From Minisyncoccota bacterium (GTDB taxonomy: Bacteria; Patescibacteriota; Minisyncoccia; Phycocordibacterales; PALSA-1337), in assembly GCA_028713005.1 (NCBI GenBank), contig JAQTPC010000002.1, positions 1 to 36,427 of the forward strand: a stretch of DNA of 36,427 bases. The letters are read 5' to 3'. Positions 9,382-18,704 of the stretch are shown here, piece by piece. Each line of letters opens with the position of its first letter. Position 1 is the stretch's first letter. The notes under the pieces were generated by a model. It did not search any database. It was not told the DNA's origin and worked only from the letters and a program-made list of their open reading frames with translations. The translations under genes were made by a program, and so were the position numbers.

Positions 9382-9738
9382 ATGAAAAATTTTAGATGGG
9401 AAAGTGGCAGACAGGATTCTGGGTATTCAAAAATGCTCATAGCAACAGCTAAGTTTCCAATTCCTTGGGATTTCTATATTTTAAAATATCCTGTTGGATC
9501 TGAAATACATGAGCACGTAGATACCGTAACGGATAGAGCCCATTATAGATTGAATATAATTATTAAAAAGCCTAAAAAAGGCGGGAATTTCTTTTCTGAA
9601 AAGACTATTTTTAATAGTTCAAGAATAAAACTATTTCGTCCTGATTTGTATAAACATTCTTTAACTAGAATAGAGAAGGGGACCAGGTATGTTATCTCTA
9701 TTGGGTGGGCGCCACGTTTGTTGAAGTTAATGAATTAA
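9382..9738 (+). CDS. small putative 2OG-Fe(II) dioxygenase-fold protein
   Basis: 118 aa; HEHVD (HxD) ... LYKHSLTRIEKGTRYVISIGW (distal His and Arg). Confidence 0.55.
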   Translation: MKNFRWESGRQDSGYSKMLIATAKFPIPWDFYILKYPVGSEIHEHVDTVTDRAHYRLNIIIKKPKKGGNFFSEKTIFNSSRIKLFRPDLYKHSLTRIEKGTRYVISIGWAPRLLKLMN

Positions 9739-9835
9739 ATTATAGAAAAAATATAAGTAAATGGTTCCAACGTCGTATCATACGACCAGTCAGTATTTAT
9801 TTTGATAAATAGATAGTCCGTGTTACTTTTAATAT

Positions 9836-10603
9836 ATGCAAACACCTGAAACATTTATTCAAGAGACGGCAAAACAAGCCGGAAAAATTACTCTGCAATT
9901 TTTTAAAAAAGCTGAAGTTCAGTATACAAAAAAAGATGCGCTTGATGTGGTGACGCAGGCGGATCTTGCTTCAAATAAATACATTACTGAATGTATAAAA
10001 AGTGAATTCCCAAATGATGGGATTATTTCAGAAGAAACTGGTGAGTCAAATATAGAGGCAGAGTATGTTTGGATAATTGACCCTCTCGATGGAACGTTGA
10101 ACTTTTCTAAAGGCATTCCTGCTTACACGGTTCTAATCGCAAGGGCAAAAGCTGGAGTCATTGAACTGGGTGTAATATACGACCCGATACATGACGAACT
10201 TTGTTTTGCAAAAAGAGGTGAGGGTGCGTATTTGAATGGAAATAAAGTCACTTGTTCGCAAATGAAATCTCTCGATGATACTGTCGGATGTGCGAGCGGC
10301 AATCTGCGTTTGAAAGATATGAGTAGGATTGAAAAGATGATTAATGCGAGCTCAACAGGCAAAGTAGCCAGTACTAGTTTTTACGGTATTGGAACCAACG
10401 CTCTTTACGTTATTACAGGGAGAAGGGATTGGTATCTGGTCACTGGAGGAGCGTTATGGGATCATGCTGCACCATCACTCATTCTTGAAGAATCAGGATG
10501 TACGATAACAACTGTTGATGGAAAACCTTGGACATTTGCTGATAAGACGATGCTCGCAGCTAATCCTGAGTTGCATAGTTTTATTTCTGAAGCTATAAAT
10601 TAA
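9836..10603 (+). CDS. inositol monophosphatase family protein
   Basis: EETGE, WIIDPLDGTLNFSKGIPAYTVLIA, WDHAAPSLILEESGC motifs. Confidence 0.93.
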   Translation: MQTPETFIQETAKQAGKITLQFFKKAEVQYTKKDALDVVTQADLASNKYITECIKSEFPNDGIISEETGESNIEAEYVWIIDPLDGTLNFSKGIPAYTVLIARAKAGVIELGVIYDPIHDELCFAKRGEGAYLNGNKVTCSQMKSLDDTVGCASGNLRLKDMSRIEKMINASSTGKVASTSFYGIGTNALYVITGRRDWYLVTGGALWDHAAPSLILEESGCTITTVDGKPWTFADKTMLAANPELHSFISEAIN

Positions 10604-10622
10604 TTTACTATAAAATAACCAC

Positions 10623-11105
10623 ATGAACACAATACCTAAAAATACAATCTGTCTCTGGTTCGATAAAGATGCAGAAAGTGCAGCAAATTTTTATGCTGCC
10701 ACTTTTCCTGACAGCAAAGTAGTCAACGTTTTTCGTGCACCAAGTGATTATCCAAGTGGCAAGAAGGGTGATGTGCTTACCGTAGAATTTACTGTGTGCG
10801 GGATTCCTTGCATGGGTCTCAACGGCGGTTCATATTTTAAACAAAGCGAAGCATTTTCTTTTCAAATTGCTACAGATAACCAAGAAGAAACAGATTGTTA
10901 TTGGAATACAATTGTTGGAAATGGAGGACAGGAAAGTGAATGTGGCTGGTGTAAAGACAAGTGGGGAGTATCATGGCAGATCACGCCACGTACATTGACC
11001 GAGGCGCTCACTAATGGTGGCGATGAGGCAAAACGTGCATTTGATGCAATGATGACTATGAAAAAGATCGATGTTGCTGCTATCGATGCTGCACGACGGG
11101 GCTAA
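10623..11105 (+). CDS. PhnB-like VOC (glyoxalase-fold) protein
   Basis: ICLWFDKDAESAANFYAATFPDSKVV...CGWCKDKWGVSWQITPR. Confidence 0.88.
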   Translation: MNTIPKNTICLWFDKDAESAANFYAATFPDSKVVNVFRAPSDYPSGKKGDVLTVEFTVCGIPCMGLNGGSYFKQSEAFSFQIATDNQEETDCYWNTIVGNGGQESECGWCKDKWGVSWQITPRTLTEALTNGGDEAKRAFDAMMTMKKIDVAAIDAARRG

Positions 11106-11109
11106 AAAT

Positions 11110-11370
11110 ATGCATCTAACCTCAAAAAAAGTCTCACCTATTATCTTGGCTGTGACATCCCTTGTATTCTCAAGGGCGACATTCTCACTTATCAATGATC
11201 CTGAAGGCCCAAATCTTCTTATTGTCACCGCGCTTGCTGCGGTCATATATACCATATCTTGGATAGCATATTCTCGTCTCACATCTCTCGCTGGTCTTAA
11301 GAAGCTTTTGATAGCAATTTCGATTCAACTAATTACAGCGCTTATTGCTCTCGCCGGCCTTTCCTATTAA
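11110..11370 (+). CDS. small hydrophobic membrane protein
   Basis: ATG 11110 gives an 86-aa protein with two to three TM-like segments. Confidence 0.55.
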   Translation: MHLTSKKVSPIILAVTSLVFSRATFSLINDPEGPNLLIVTALAAVIYTISWIAYSRLTSLAGLKKLLIAISIQLITALIALAGLSY

Positions 11371-11380
11371 TATAAATAGT

Positions 11381-11902
11381 ATGAAAAAAACAGCTATATA
11401 TGTCGGCAGATTCAACCCATTCCATAATGGCCATCATGCCGTAGTGAGCAAGATGCTTGATTTACACGGCAAAGAAAATTGTTTGATGATCATTGGAAGT
11501 TCAAACGCCCCTTTCTCGCTCCGTCATTTCTTTTCATATAATGAGCGCAAGCAGTTCATACAAAAAGTATTTCCTGATATTAAGCTTGTCGGTCTACCTG
11601 ATTATCATAATGACAAAGAATGGTTGGCAGCATTGGATGACATACTGAAAGTCGGGGGGATCAATCCTACTGAAGTGACGTTTTTTGGTGGATGCCAAGA
11701 AGACATACGTTTCTTTTTAGAAGACGGTAGAGACTGTACGATACTTAACCGTTTTGATGGTACTTCATTGAAGACTTCTGCCACCGAGGTGCGTGATGCA
11801 TTGATAGCAGGTCGTCCACTCGATCACCTTGTCCACGAATCTATCTTGTCTGATATGAAGAAATTGTTCGCTGAAAAGTGGGAGAAATTTAAAAAGATAT
11901 AG
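11381..11902 (+). CDS. nicotinamide/nicotinate-nucleotide adenylyltransferase-like (NadM-type) nucleotidyltransferase
   Basis: MKKTAIYVGRFNPFHNGHHAVVSKML (GRFxPxHxGH), LMIIGSSNAPFSLRHFFSYNERKQFI, LKTSATEVRDAL. Confidence 0.8.
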   Translation: MKKTAIYVGRFNPFHNGHHAVVSKMLDLHGKENCLMIIGSSNAPFSLRHFFSYNERKQFIQKVFPDIKLVGLPDYHNDKEWLAALDDILKVGGINPTEVTFFGGCQEDIRFFLEDGRDCTILNRFDGTSLKTSATEVRDALIAGRPLDHLVHESILSDMKKLFAEKWEKFKKI

Positions 11903-11972
11903 CGCAGTGGGCGATATTGACTATTATGGATAAATGTGATACTTTCTTCATTAAGAAAGGATCTTTACATAT

Positions 11973-12722
11973 ATGCAAGTACATACTGTTGGAACACGAC
12001 AATTCTGGGCTACAGGCTTGGAGGTTGCTGAACGCACAAAATTCCTTAACTGCTCCTTGTTTGTGAATTGGGTCAATTGCTTGGATTCTCGCATCAGGCT
12101 CGAACGAGTCAAAATCGTCTCGGTTGATTATAAGCCAAATGGCGATGCGATCTTTGCCAAGCTGTCAGTCACGGCATTCGATGACAACCGTATAGGCAAG
12201 CAGATCATCCCTGATGTCATCTTCCTCCGCGGCAACTCAGTGGCCATATTTCCCATACTTATTTCGAAAGAGACAGGGCAGAAATATGTGGTATTCACTG
12301 AACAAGTCAGGTTACCATTCGGCGGCCAGTTGGTCGAGATACCTGCTGGAATGATGGATCAAGAAAAAAACTTCATCGGCGTTGCAGCCAAAGAGTTCAA
12401 AGAAGAGATTGGCATCGCCATCACTGCAGAAGATTTGACGGCACTCACAGCGAACAGGCCATTTCATCAGCCACCACTGATGTTTCCGCGAGGCATTGCT
12501 GTTTCGCCTGGCGTGTGCGATGAGATGATGCAGTTCTATCTCTTTCGCAAAACTTTGCCACAGGCGGATATCGAAGTGCTCCAAGGTGCTCTGACAGGCA
12601 ATCAGAATGAAGGTGAAAGCATCTGTCTCAAGATCGTTCCGTGGGAAGACGTGCCATCGGCAACATGTGATGGTAAATTCTTTACTGCCTACGCACTCAT
12701 GCACTTGCAGGGATTGATTTGA
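11973..12722 (+). CDS. Nudix hydrolase, ADP-ribose pyrophosphatase type
   Basis: EIPAGMMDQEKNFIGVAAKEFKEEIGI Nudix box in NUDT5/14-like context. Confidence 0.82.
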   Translation: MQVHTVGTRQFWATGLEVAERTKFLNCSLFVNWVNCLDSRIRLERVKIVSVDYKPNGDAIFAKLSVTAFDDNRIGKQIIPDVIFLRGNSVAIFPILISKETGQKYVVFTEQVRLPFGGQLVEIPAGMMDQEKNFIGVAAKEFKEEIGIAITAEDLTALTANRPFHQPPLMFPRGIAVSPGVCDEMMQFYLFRKTLPQADIEVLQGALTGNQNEGESICLKIVPWEDVPSATCDGKFFTAYALMHLQGLI

Positions 12723-12746
12723 ACGCAACTATTCTGTTTCAATCAA

Positions 12747-12780
12747 AAGGCTCTCCACCCCGGAGAGCCTTTTTTATTTT
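12747..12780 (+). terminator. intrinsic terminator of the Nudix gene
   Basis: AAGGCTCTCC-ACCCC-GGAGAGCCTT then TTTTATTTTT. Confidence 0.9.
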
Positions 12781-12792
12781 TCTATAAGTACA

Positions 12793-12828
12793 AATATATA
12801 AAAAGCCATCGTATCGCTACGATGGCTT
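12793..12828 (-). terminator. intrinsic terminator of prs
   Basis: AAGCCATCGTA-TCGC-TACGATGGCTT, perfect 11-bp stem, T-run on minus strand. Confidence 0.85.
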
Positions 12829-12841
12829 GAGTCAGATGATT

Positions 12842-13738
12842 TTATTGTGCACTAAGCGTTCTGATGATCAGTGCCCAGAGCATCTTGTCCAGTTGGACGT
12901 TCGCTTCGGGGCGATTGATGCTGTTCGTCAGGTAAAGACCATCATACAGAGCTTTGATGCGTTCGATGCCTGCAGGGTTACAGCCGTGGGTTATCAAGGC
13001 AAAGACCTTTTTCGCACCATTCCTCTTTGCTTCTTGGTAAAAGCGTTCGAGGGTGGTTCCTGTGGCGAGGATGTCATCCACGACACCGATGGTCTGACCG
13101 TTCATCGAGGCTGAGAGACTGTTTCCTATGTCCACGGTGACATTGTAAGAATTGAGTCGTTGCTTTGTGGCGCCCTTGATATGAGTCCGGCGAGTTGAGC
13201 CTGCGTCTGGGGCCATGAATATGATTCCTGGATGTTCGGCGGCGGCAGTGTCCTTGAGGTGTCCCACTGCACTGACATTAGTGATCGGTAGTTTTTTGGT
13301 CCACCGTTCGTGAGCGAAGTGGGCATCGATTGTAGTGACACGACTGACTCCATATCGCCCAGTGAGCGTATTGATCAAGGTTTGAGCGGCGTTCAATTCG
13401 CCCTCGTAATATGCCTTGTCTTGCCGCGCATAAGGGATGCAGGTAAAGACGACATTGATCTGCGCCCTTGGGTTGTATTGCTCGATGATGTCAAGCAACA
13501 TATAGAGCTCAATCAGCCCGCCGTTCGGGTCTGGGTAGCCGGAATGAACGACAATGATTTTTTCTGCATGCTTGAGTCCTGGAACGCGCAGGTAAACTTC
13601 TCCATCAGGGAAGCGGTAAGCACCCTCTTTGTTTCCCGTAGGGATGACGATATTACCGCTCATAATGTTGGCTTGGGCATGTTCAGCAAATAAATGCCGA
13701 ACAGTCGTCGTAGGTATGACCACGTGCAGTTTTTTCAT
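12842..13738 (-). CDS. prs: ribose-phosphate pyrophosphokinase (divergent)
   Basis: RFPDGEVYLRV, CIPYARQDKAYYEGELNAAQTLINTL, TTIDAHFAH, PRPP loop VVDDILATGTT. Confidence 0.85.
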   Translation of the reverse strand: MKKLHVVIPTTTVRHLFAEHAQANIMSGNIVIPTGNKEGAYRFPDGEVYLRVPGLKHAEKIIVVHSGYPDPNGGLIELYMLLDIIEQYNPRAQINVVFTCIPYARQDKAYYEGELNAAQTLINTLTGRYGVSRVTTIDAHFAHERWTKKLPITNVSAVGHLKDTAAAEHPGIIFMAPDAGSTRRTHIKGATKQRLNSYNVTVDIGNSLSASMNGQTIGVVDDILATGTTLERFYQEAKRNGAKKVFALITHGCNPAGIERIKALYDGLYLTNSINRPEANVQLDKMLWALIIRTLSAQ

Positions 13739-13814
13739 AAGTTGTAAACGAGCAATGTTCTGTTGTTGTGTTTTGAAACTGAAATTAAACTACTACGAAA
13801 TATCTATTTTGTCA

Positions 13815-13846
13815 AATAAAAAAGGCGGATGCTTGTGCATCCGCCT
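13815..13846 (-). terminator. intrinsic terminator of pncB
   Basis: AGGCGGATGC-ACAA-GCATCCGCCT then TTTTTTATTT on minus strand. Confidence 0.9.
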
Positions 13847-13861
13847 GTGAGGTTTGAACAA

Positions 13862-15133
13862 TCAATATTTGCAAGCAGTCTCGGTGTGCTCGCCGTAGCC
13901 GAAGACGCGCATGTAGCGTTTGACCGCTTCAGGGTCACCCATGGCTTTTGCCGGGTTATTCGACAGCTTCACGAGGCCGATGCCATTCGCTGAAGTCGCC
14001 TTGACCACGAGCGATAGCGGCTTGAGGCCGAGGTCGTTCGTCAGGTTAGTGCCCCAACCGAAGCTGACTTGCAATCTGCCGCGGAAGTGCTTTTCGATTG
14101 CGAGCATCGGATCGAGCTCCATACCATCGCTTGGCACCATCAGTTTTTCGCTGTGGTTTATACTGCGTTCTTGGTAGGCTTTGATCCATTGTTCGCCTTC
14201 AGCAATAGGGTTACCTGAGTCCTGACGGAACCCCTTCCATTTCTTGAAGAAGTCCTCGCGAGCGAGCCGAATGAATGCATCAGTGCCGAACGTGTCGGGC
14301 AAACTGATCGCGAGTGGTTCACCATATTGCTGCCACCACTGATCAAGCGTTTTGTTCTGCGATTCGCGGAGTTCTTCGTCGGTGCTCTGCGAGAGTCCTG
14401 CGATGACCATCTGCAGCTCATGAGCGTTGGTGCCCATGGGCAGCAGACCGTATTTCATGGCAAGGGACATGTTTGATGTCCCACGGAATTGCGTGGACGG
14501 AAGCTCTTCTGCGAGCATGCCAACGACGTAATCCTGCCAATCTCGGCTGAACCGTCGGCGTGTGCCGAATTCGCTGAACGTGACCTGGGGATTTTTCTTG
14601 AGGATCTGGATCTTCTCCCAAAGACGTTTTTTGCCTTCGGCATAGATGACGTCCTTGTCGAACGCTGTGCTCGTTTTCAGAAGCTCGCGATAGTAGAGCT
14701 CGCCCAAGATCTCGAGCGCATGGATTTCCCAAGGAGACGATTCAGCCCAGTTACCAGAGAAACTGAGAATGATGTATTCGCCACGGTATTCCAGCTGGTA
14801 GGGGGGAGCCTGATAGGTCTTCAGGAATTCAAGATACGGTTCCTTGAACATCCGGTCCGAATACTCATTCGTCCCGCGGAGGTAATGCAGTTCGCTGTTA
14901 GTGAAGCGAAGCGTTCGCACATGATCCAATTCTTCCCGCAATCGGGCTTCAGGAATGATATGCCCCAGCTTGACCGCGATTGTCCGGTTTTTGAAGCCGA
15001 ACGTCACCTGAACATTCTTGTAATGGAAGTAGATGAACTGTCCCATCGTGAACTTGTAGAAGTCTGTGTCGCCGAGGGCTTGGACAATAGGCTCGTCGGG
15101 CCAGTGAGGTCTGAGGCGTATGTAAGGCGCCAT
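13862..15133 (-). CDS. pncB: nicotinate phosphoribosyltransferase
   Basis: ALGDTDFYKFTMGQFIYFHY, SEFGTRRRFSRDWQ, FRGTSNMSLAMKYGLLPMGTNAHE, GFRQDSGNP, VSFGWGTNLTND. Confidence 0.95.
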   Translation of the reverse strand: MAPYIRLRPHWPDEPIVQALGDTDFYKFTMGQFIYFHYKNVQVTFGFKNRTIAVKLGHIIPEARLREELDHVRTLRFTNSELHYLRGTNEYSDRMFKEPYLEFLKTYQAPPYQLEYRGEYIILSFSGNWAESSPWEIHALEILGELYYRELLKTSTAFDKDVIYAEGKKRLWEKIQILKKNPQVTFSEFGTRRRFSRDWQDYVVGMLAEELPSTQFRGTSNMSLAMKYGLLPMGTNAHELQMVIAGLSQSTDEELRESQNKTLDQWWQQYGEPLAISLPDTFGTDAFIRLAREDFFKKWKGFRQDSGNPIAEGEQWIKAYQERSINHSEKLMVPSDGMELDPMLAIEKHFRGRLQVSFGWGTNLTNDLGLKPLSLVVKATSANGIGLVKLSNNPAKAMGDPEAVKRYMRVFGYGEHTETACKY

Positions 15134-15253
15134 AGTGTTCCTTTTTGTTGTGTTTGTATTGGTTTTTCAGTGAGCAAATCGTTGCGCACTACTGAAAAAA
15201 ACATTAACATATTATTCAGAAAAGTCAATATGTGCGCTCAGTATCTCAGAAAA

Positions 15254-15283
15254 TAAAAAAGGGCGCAGAATTGCTTCTGCGCC
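15254..15283 (-). terminator. intrinsic terminator of nadE
   Basis: GGCGCAGAA-GCAA-TTCTGCGCC then CTTTTTTATTTT on minus strand. Confidence 0.9.
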
Positions 15284-15305
15284 TGTGATAACTGAACGAT
15301 CGTTT

Positions 15306-17258
15306 TTATTCCAAATCAGCGAGCCATTGGTCAGAGCAGGCATCCGATGGCATGCGCCAGTCGCCTCTGGGTGAGAGAGCGACCGAGCCGACCTTTGGAC
15401 CATCCGGCACTGCCGAACGTTTGAATTGGTTTTTGAAGAATCGAATGATGAACACTTTGAGCCACTTCACTATCGTCTCCCGGGAATATTTTCCCCTGAA
15501 GGCGATTGTGGCGAGGTAAGCGATCTTTTGAGGGCTCGCTCCCTTACGTTGGAAGTGATAGAGGAAGAAGTCGTGCAACTCATAGGGTCCGATTATGTCT
15601 TCGGTCTTTTGAGCGATTTCTCCTTCCTTGGCGCTCGTCAACTCAGGTGAGACCGGCGTGTCAAGGATTGCTTCCAAGACTTTTCTCATTGCCGGCGTAG
15701 CTTCGTTTTCGGCGACCCATCGAGTTATAAAGCCGACGAGTGTTTTGGGAACACTGCCGTTCACGTTGTAGTGCGACATGTGGTCACCGTTATACGTTGC
15801 CCAGCCGAGGGCAGACTCAGACAGATCGCCAGTGCCGATCACCATGCCGCCAAGCTGATTGGCTTTTTGCATGAGGACAAGCGTGCGATAGCGGGCTTGG
15901 GCATTTTCGAAGGTGATGTCCTCCGTTGTGCCGTCGTGACCGATATCGTTTAGGATCTGGATAGAGCCTGCGCTGATTGGGACTTCTTCGAGAGCGATCC
16001 CAGCTGCTTCCGCAAGCAAGAATGCATTCGATTTTGTCCCGGCAGTAGTTCCGAAGCCCGGCATGGTGTAACCCTTGATCTTTTCTTTGAAGTCGAGACC
16101 GAGGAGTTTGAAGGCTTTGATGCAGACCAAGAGGGCAAGAGTTGAATCGAGCCCACCAGATATGCCGATCACCGCCACGCCGCTATGCGACTTCTTTAGC
16201 CGCTGAGCCAAGCCTAGTGACTGGATGCCGAATATATCCGAACAGACTTGATGCTTGTCTGCATCATTGCTCGGAATGAATGGGTGAGCCGAAACGGTCC
16301 GAGCCAAGTGGTCAGGAGCATTCGTCGGCAATCCTACCAGTATCCGGCGGTATGCAGGACGATGCGCGAGCTCATGCGAGCATTTCGCAAAGCTCGTTGT
16401 CCGTTGGCGATCATGCACGCACGCTTCGATATCCAGATCGGCGATGACAGATGTCGGACCGTTTTGAAGGCGTTCCGACTCCCGCACGATCGATCCGTTC
16501 TCAGCGATGATGCAATGTCCAGAGAAGACGACGTCAGTCGTAGATTCTCCGGCACCTGCAGAGCTGTAGATATATCCGGCGATGCACCGGCCTGACTGTT
16601 GAGTGATGAGTTGCCGGCGGTAGTCCGCTTTGCCTACGAGTTCATTTGAAGCAGACAGATTTGCGATGACCGTTGCTCCTGCTACCGCCTGGAATGAACT
16701 AGGTGGCAGGGGAGTCCATACGTCTTCGCAGATCTCAATGCCCAGAACGACCGATGAGTCCTCCTTTGATTCAAAGAGGAGATCAATACCGATAGGAATC
16801 GTTTTGCCGAACAGAGTGATTTCTTTGACCGTGAGGTCATGCGCATTGGCGAACCAGCGCGCTTCATAGAATTCAGCCCCACTCGGCAGATAGGTTTTCG
16901 GCACGATGCCGACAATATGTCCCCGGTCGATGACGACAGCTACATTGTAAAGTGAGCCGTTGACCGCAAGAGGCATGCCGACGATGGTGACGATATCCAG
17001 ATTCACTGACTGACAAACCAGACGCTCGAGATTGCTCAAGGTCTCTGTTTGAAGCAGTGACTGATGGAAAAGGTCCGCATTGCTATAGCCGCCAGCGAGG
17101 CAGAGTTCGGGGAAGACGAGGAGTTTCACTCTTTTTTCCGCACAGTTCTGCATCGTTTCGAGCATGCGCGTCGTGGTCAGTTCGGTATTCCCGATGATTA
17201 CTTCGGGACTAAAGGCAGTCACACGCAAAAAGCCGAAGGTTTTGTTCTTTGGTTTCAT
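15306..17258 (-). CDS. nadE: glutamine-dependent NAD+ synthetase
   Basis: 650 aa; N-terminal nitrilase/amidase (VFPELCLAGG, GIEICEDVW), C-terminal GISGGLDSTLALLV and GTGDLSESALGWATYNGDHMSHYNVN. Confidence 0.96.
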   Translation of the reverse strand: MKPKNKTFGFLRVTAFSPEVIIGNTELTTTRMLETMQNCAEKRVKLLVFPELCLAGGYSNADLFHQSLLQTETLSNLERLVCQSVNLDIVTIVGMPLAVNGSLYNVAVVIDRGHIVGIVPKTYLPSGAEFYEARWFANAHDLTVKEITLFGKTIPIGIDLLFESKEDSSVVLGIEICEDVWTPLPPSSFQAVAGATVIANLSASNELVGKADYRRQLITQQSGRCIAGYIYSSAGAGESTTDVVFSGHCIIAENGSIVRESERLQNGPTSVIADLDIEACVHDRQRTTSFAKCSHELAHRPAYRRILVGLPTNAPDHLARTVSAHPFIPSNDADKHQVCSDIFGIQSLGLAQRLKKSHSGVAVIGISGGLDSTLALLVCIKAFKLLGLDFKEKIKGYTMPGFGTTAGTKSNAFLLAEAAGIALEEVPISAGSIQILNDIGHDGTTEDITFENAQARYRTLVLMQKANQLGGMVIGTGDLSESALGWATYNGDHMSHYNVNGSVPKTLVGFITRWVAENEATPAMRKVLEAILDTPVSPELTSAKEGEIAQKTEDIIGPYELHDFFLYHFQRKGASPQKIAYLATIAFRGKYSRETIVKWLKVFIIRFFKNQFKRSAVPDGPKVGSVALSPRGDWRMPSDACSDQWLADLE

Positions 17259-17421
17259 TCGATTTTCCTTTCAAGGTTCTATTGTTTTACCCACATTTTG
17301 GGCTGTTTACTGGAATTACTTATACACTAATATATTGAATATGTCAAATACATCACTGACTTAGATAAGCATATTGACCGACAAGATTAAATGTGTTAAA
17401 GATAGGCCTGAAAGGCTAATC

Positions 17422-17844
17422 ATGAATGAAATAAAAATTGGTGTAGTCGGCTATTGTCCGCCTACGAAGTTTGACGAAGTAAAAGCGGCACAAATGATCG
17501 AAGAAGCATATTCTAAGACTCAAGCTGCTTTCCCTGATCGTTCGGTAGTTATTGTCTCAGGTCTGACGAATGTGGGAGTCCTCGCAATCGCTTACGCTGA
17601 GGCAACAAGCCGGCGGTGGAGAACGGTCGGCATTGCGTGTAAAAAAGCAGTGGAGCATCGCTGGTATCCCGTAGATGAATCGATCATCGTCGGCACTAAT
17701 TGGGGTGATGAGAGTCCGACATTTCTAAAATCGCTCGATGGCATCATCCGCATTGGTGGAGGAAAACAATCCTATCGTGAGGTCGAAGTAATCAAGTCTC
17801 TTGGTAAATTTGTTCTCGAATACGATCTTCCAGCATTGAATTGA
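17422..17844 (+). CDS. SLOG/LOG-like Rossmann-fold nucleotide-binding protein
   Basis: EIKIGVVGYCPP, VVIVSGLTNVGVLAIAYAEATSRRWRTVGIA, LDGIIRIGGGKQSYREVEVIKSLGKFVLEYDLP; start likely ATG 17422. Confidence 0.6.
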   Translation: MNEIKIGVVGYCPPTKFDEVKAAQMIEEAYSKTQAAFPDRSVVIVSGLTNVGVLAIAYAEATSRRWRTVGIACKKAVEHRWYPVDESIIVGTNWGDESPTFLKSLDGIIRIGGGKQSYREVEVIKSLGKFVLEYDLPALN

Positions 17845-17861
17845 TTCGGACCACAAACAAC

Positions 17862-17897
17862 ATCTGGATGGTGCAAACCTTCCAGATTTTTTATTTA
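17862..17897 (+). terminator. intrinsic terminator of the SLOG-like gene
   Basis: ATCTGGATGG-TGCAAA-CCTTCCAGAT then TTTTTTATTTATTA. Confidence 0.85.
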
Positions 17898-17909
17898 TTA
17901 GGTTGGGGT

Positions 17910-18590
17910 TTAAAAGAACCTCTTGAGCTTCTCTGGCATTTTCTTTTTAAAACGATAGAGCTTGGCGGGACGTTGGCGCTTGCCGGTTAATTTTTCATTC
18001 GTCTCTTCGATCATGTCGAGCTGAATGAATTTTTTACGAAAATTTCTTTTATCTATCGGTGCACCGAGGATGATCTCATATGTTTTCTGCAATTGTGAGA
18101 AAGTAAAGGATTGTGGCAACAGTGAGTAAGCGATATTGGTATATAAAATCTTATCCCCAAGCCTCTTCAAAGCGTAGGCGATTATTTTTTTATGATCAAA
18201 GGCGAGCTTGTCCAGATTTTCAACAGAGACAAACTCCGGATTTTCTGTGCGGCTTCCTTCGTGGATGCCCAGTTTCTCTCTTGGCACTAATGCGAAGTAA
18301 GCGATAGAGATAATCTGTCCGCGAGGGTCGCGTTCAGATTCATCGAAAGTGTAGAGCTGTTCGATGTAGACATTTTTGACGCCAGCCTTATCAGCCAAGA
18401 TACGCTCCGCTGTTTCTAGTGAAGATTCTCCCTTATGGATGAAACCACCAGGAAGGGCAGGGGTTCCTTTGAAAGGCTCATTCGCGCGTTTGATGAGCAG
18501 GATCTTGAGCGTATTATCTTCGATGGTGAATATGGCAACGTCTACGGTGACCCCAGGATTAAAATATCCTTCTTTTTTACTTGATTGCAT
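17910..18590 (-). CDS. nrtR: NrtR-type transcriptional regulator (Nudix domain + winged helix)
   Basis: VTVDVAIFTIEDNTLKILLIKRANEPFKGTPALPGGFIHKGESSLETAERILADKAGV (eroded Nudix box) plus C-terminal wHTH FTFSQLQKTYEIILGAPIDKRNFRKKFIQLDMIEET; start likely ATG 18590. Confidence 0.87.
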   Translation of the reverse strand: MQSSKKEGYFNPGVTVDVAIFTIEDNTLKILLIKRANEPFKGTPALPGGFIHKGESSLETAERILADKAGVKNVYIEQLYTFDESERDPRGQIISIAYFALVPREKLGIHEGSRTENPEFVSVENLDKLAFDHKKIIAYALKRLGDKILYTNIAYSLLPQSFTFSQLQKTYEIILGAPIDKRNFRKKFIQLDMIEETNEKLTGKRQRPAKLYRFKKKMPEKLKRFF

Positions 18591-18681
18591 ATGGGTAATT
18601 GTAATCGAAATGAGAATTATTAGCGCACCTATTTTGTGTGAGTTATACACACCTACTTGCGTTTATAAATGCTTTGGTATA

Positions 18682-18704
18682 TAGTGTACTTAGAACACTA
18701 AGTA
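18682..18704. promoter_or_regulatory. palindromic operator candidate upstream of nrtR
   Basis: Overlapping palindromes TAGTGT-N7-ACACTA (18682-18700) and TACTTAG-AACA-CTAAGTA (18687-18704). Confidence 0.55.

Noticed and set aside
9836-10603. IMPase-family gene as an NADP phosphatase in the NAD cluster
   Set aside because: Family can include nucleotide phosphatases, but nothing in the sequence distinguishes this from ordinary inositol/sugar phosphatases; composition resembles core genes.
14489-15256. 255-aa plus-strand ORF
   Set aside because: Fully antisense to pncB, which has clear motifs; long shadow ORF from codon bias.
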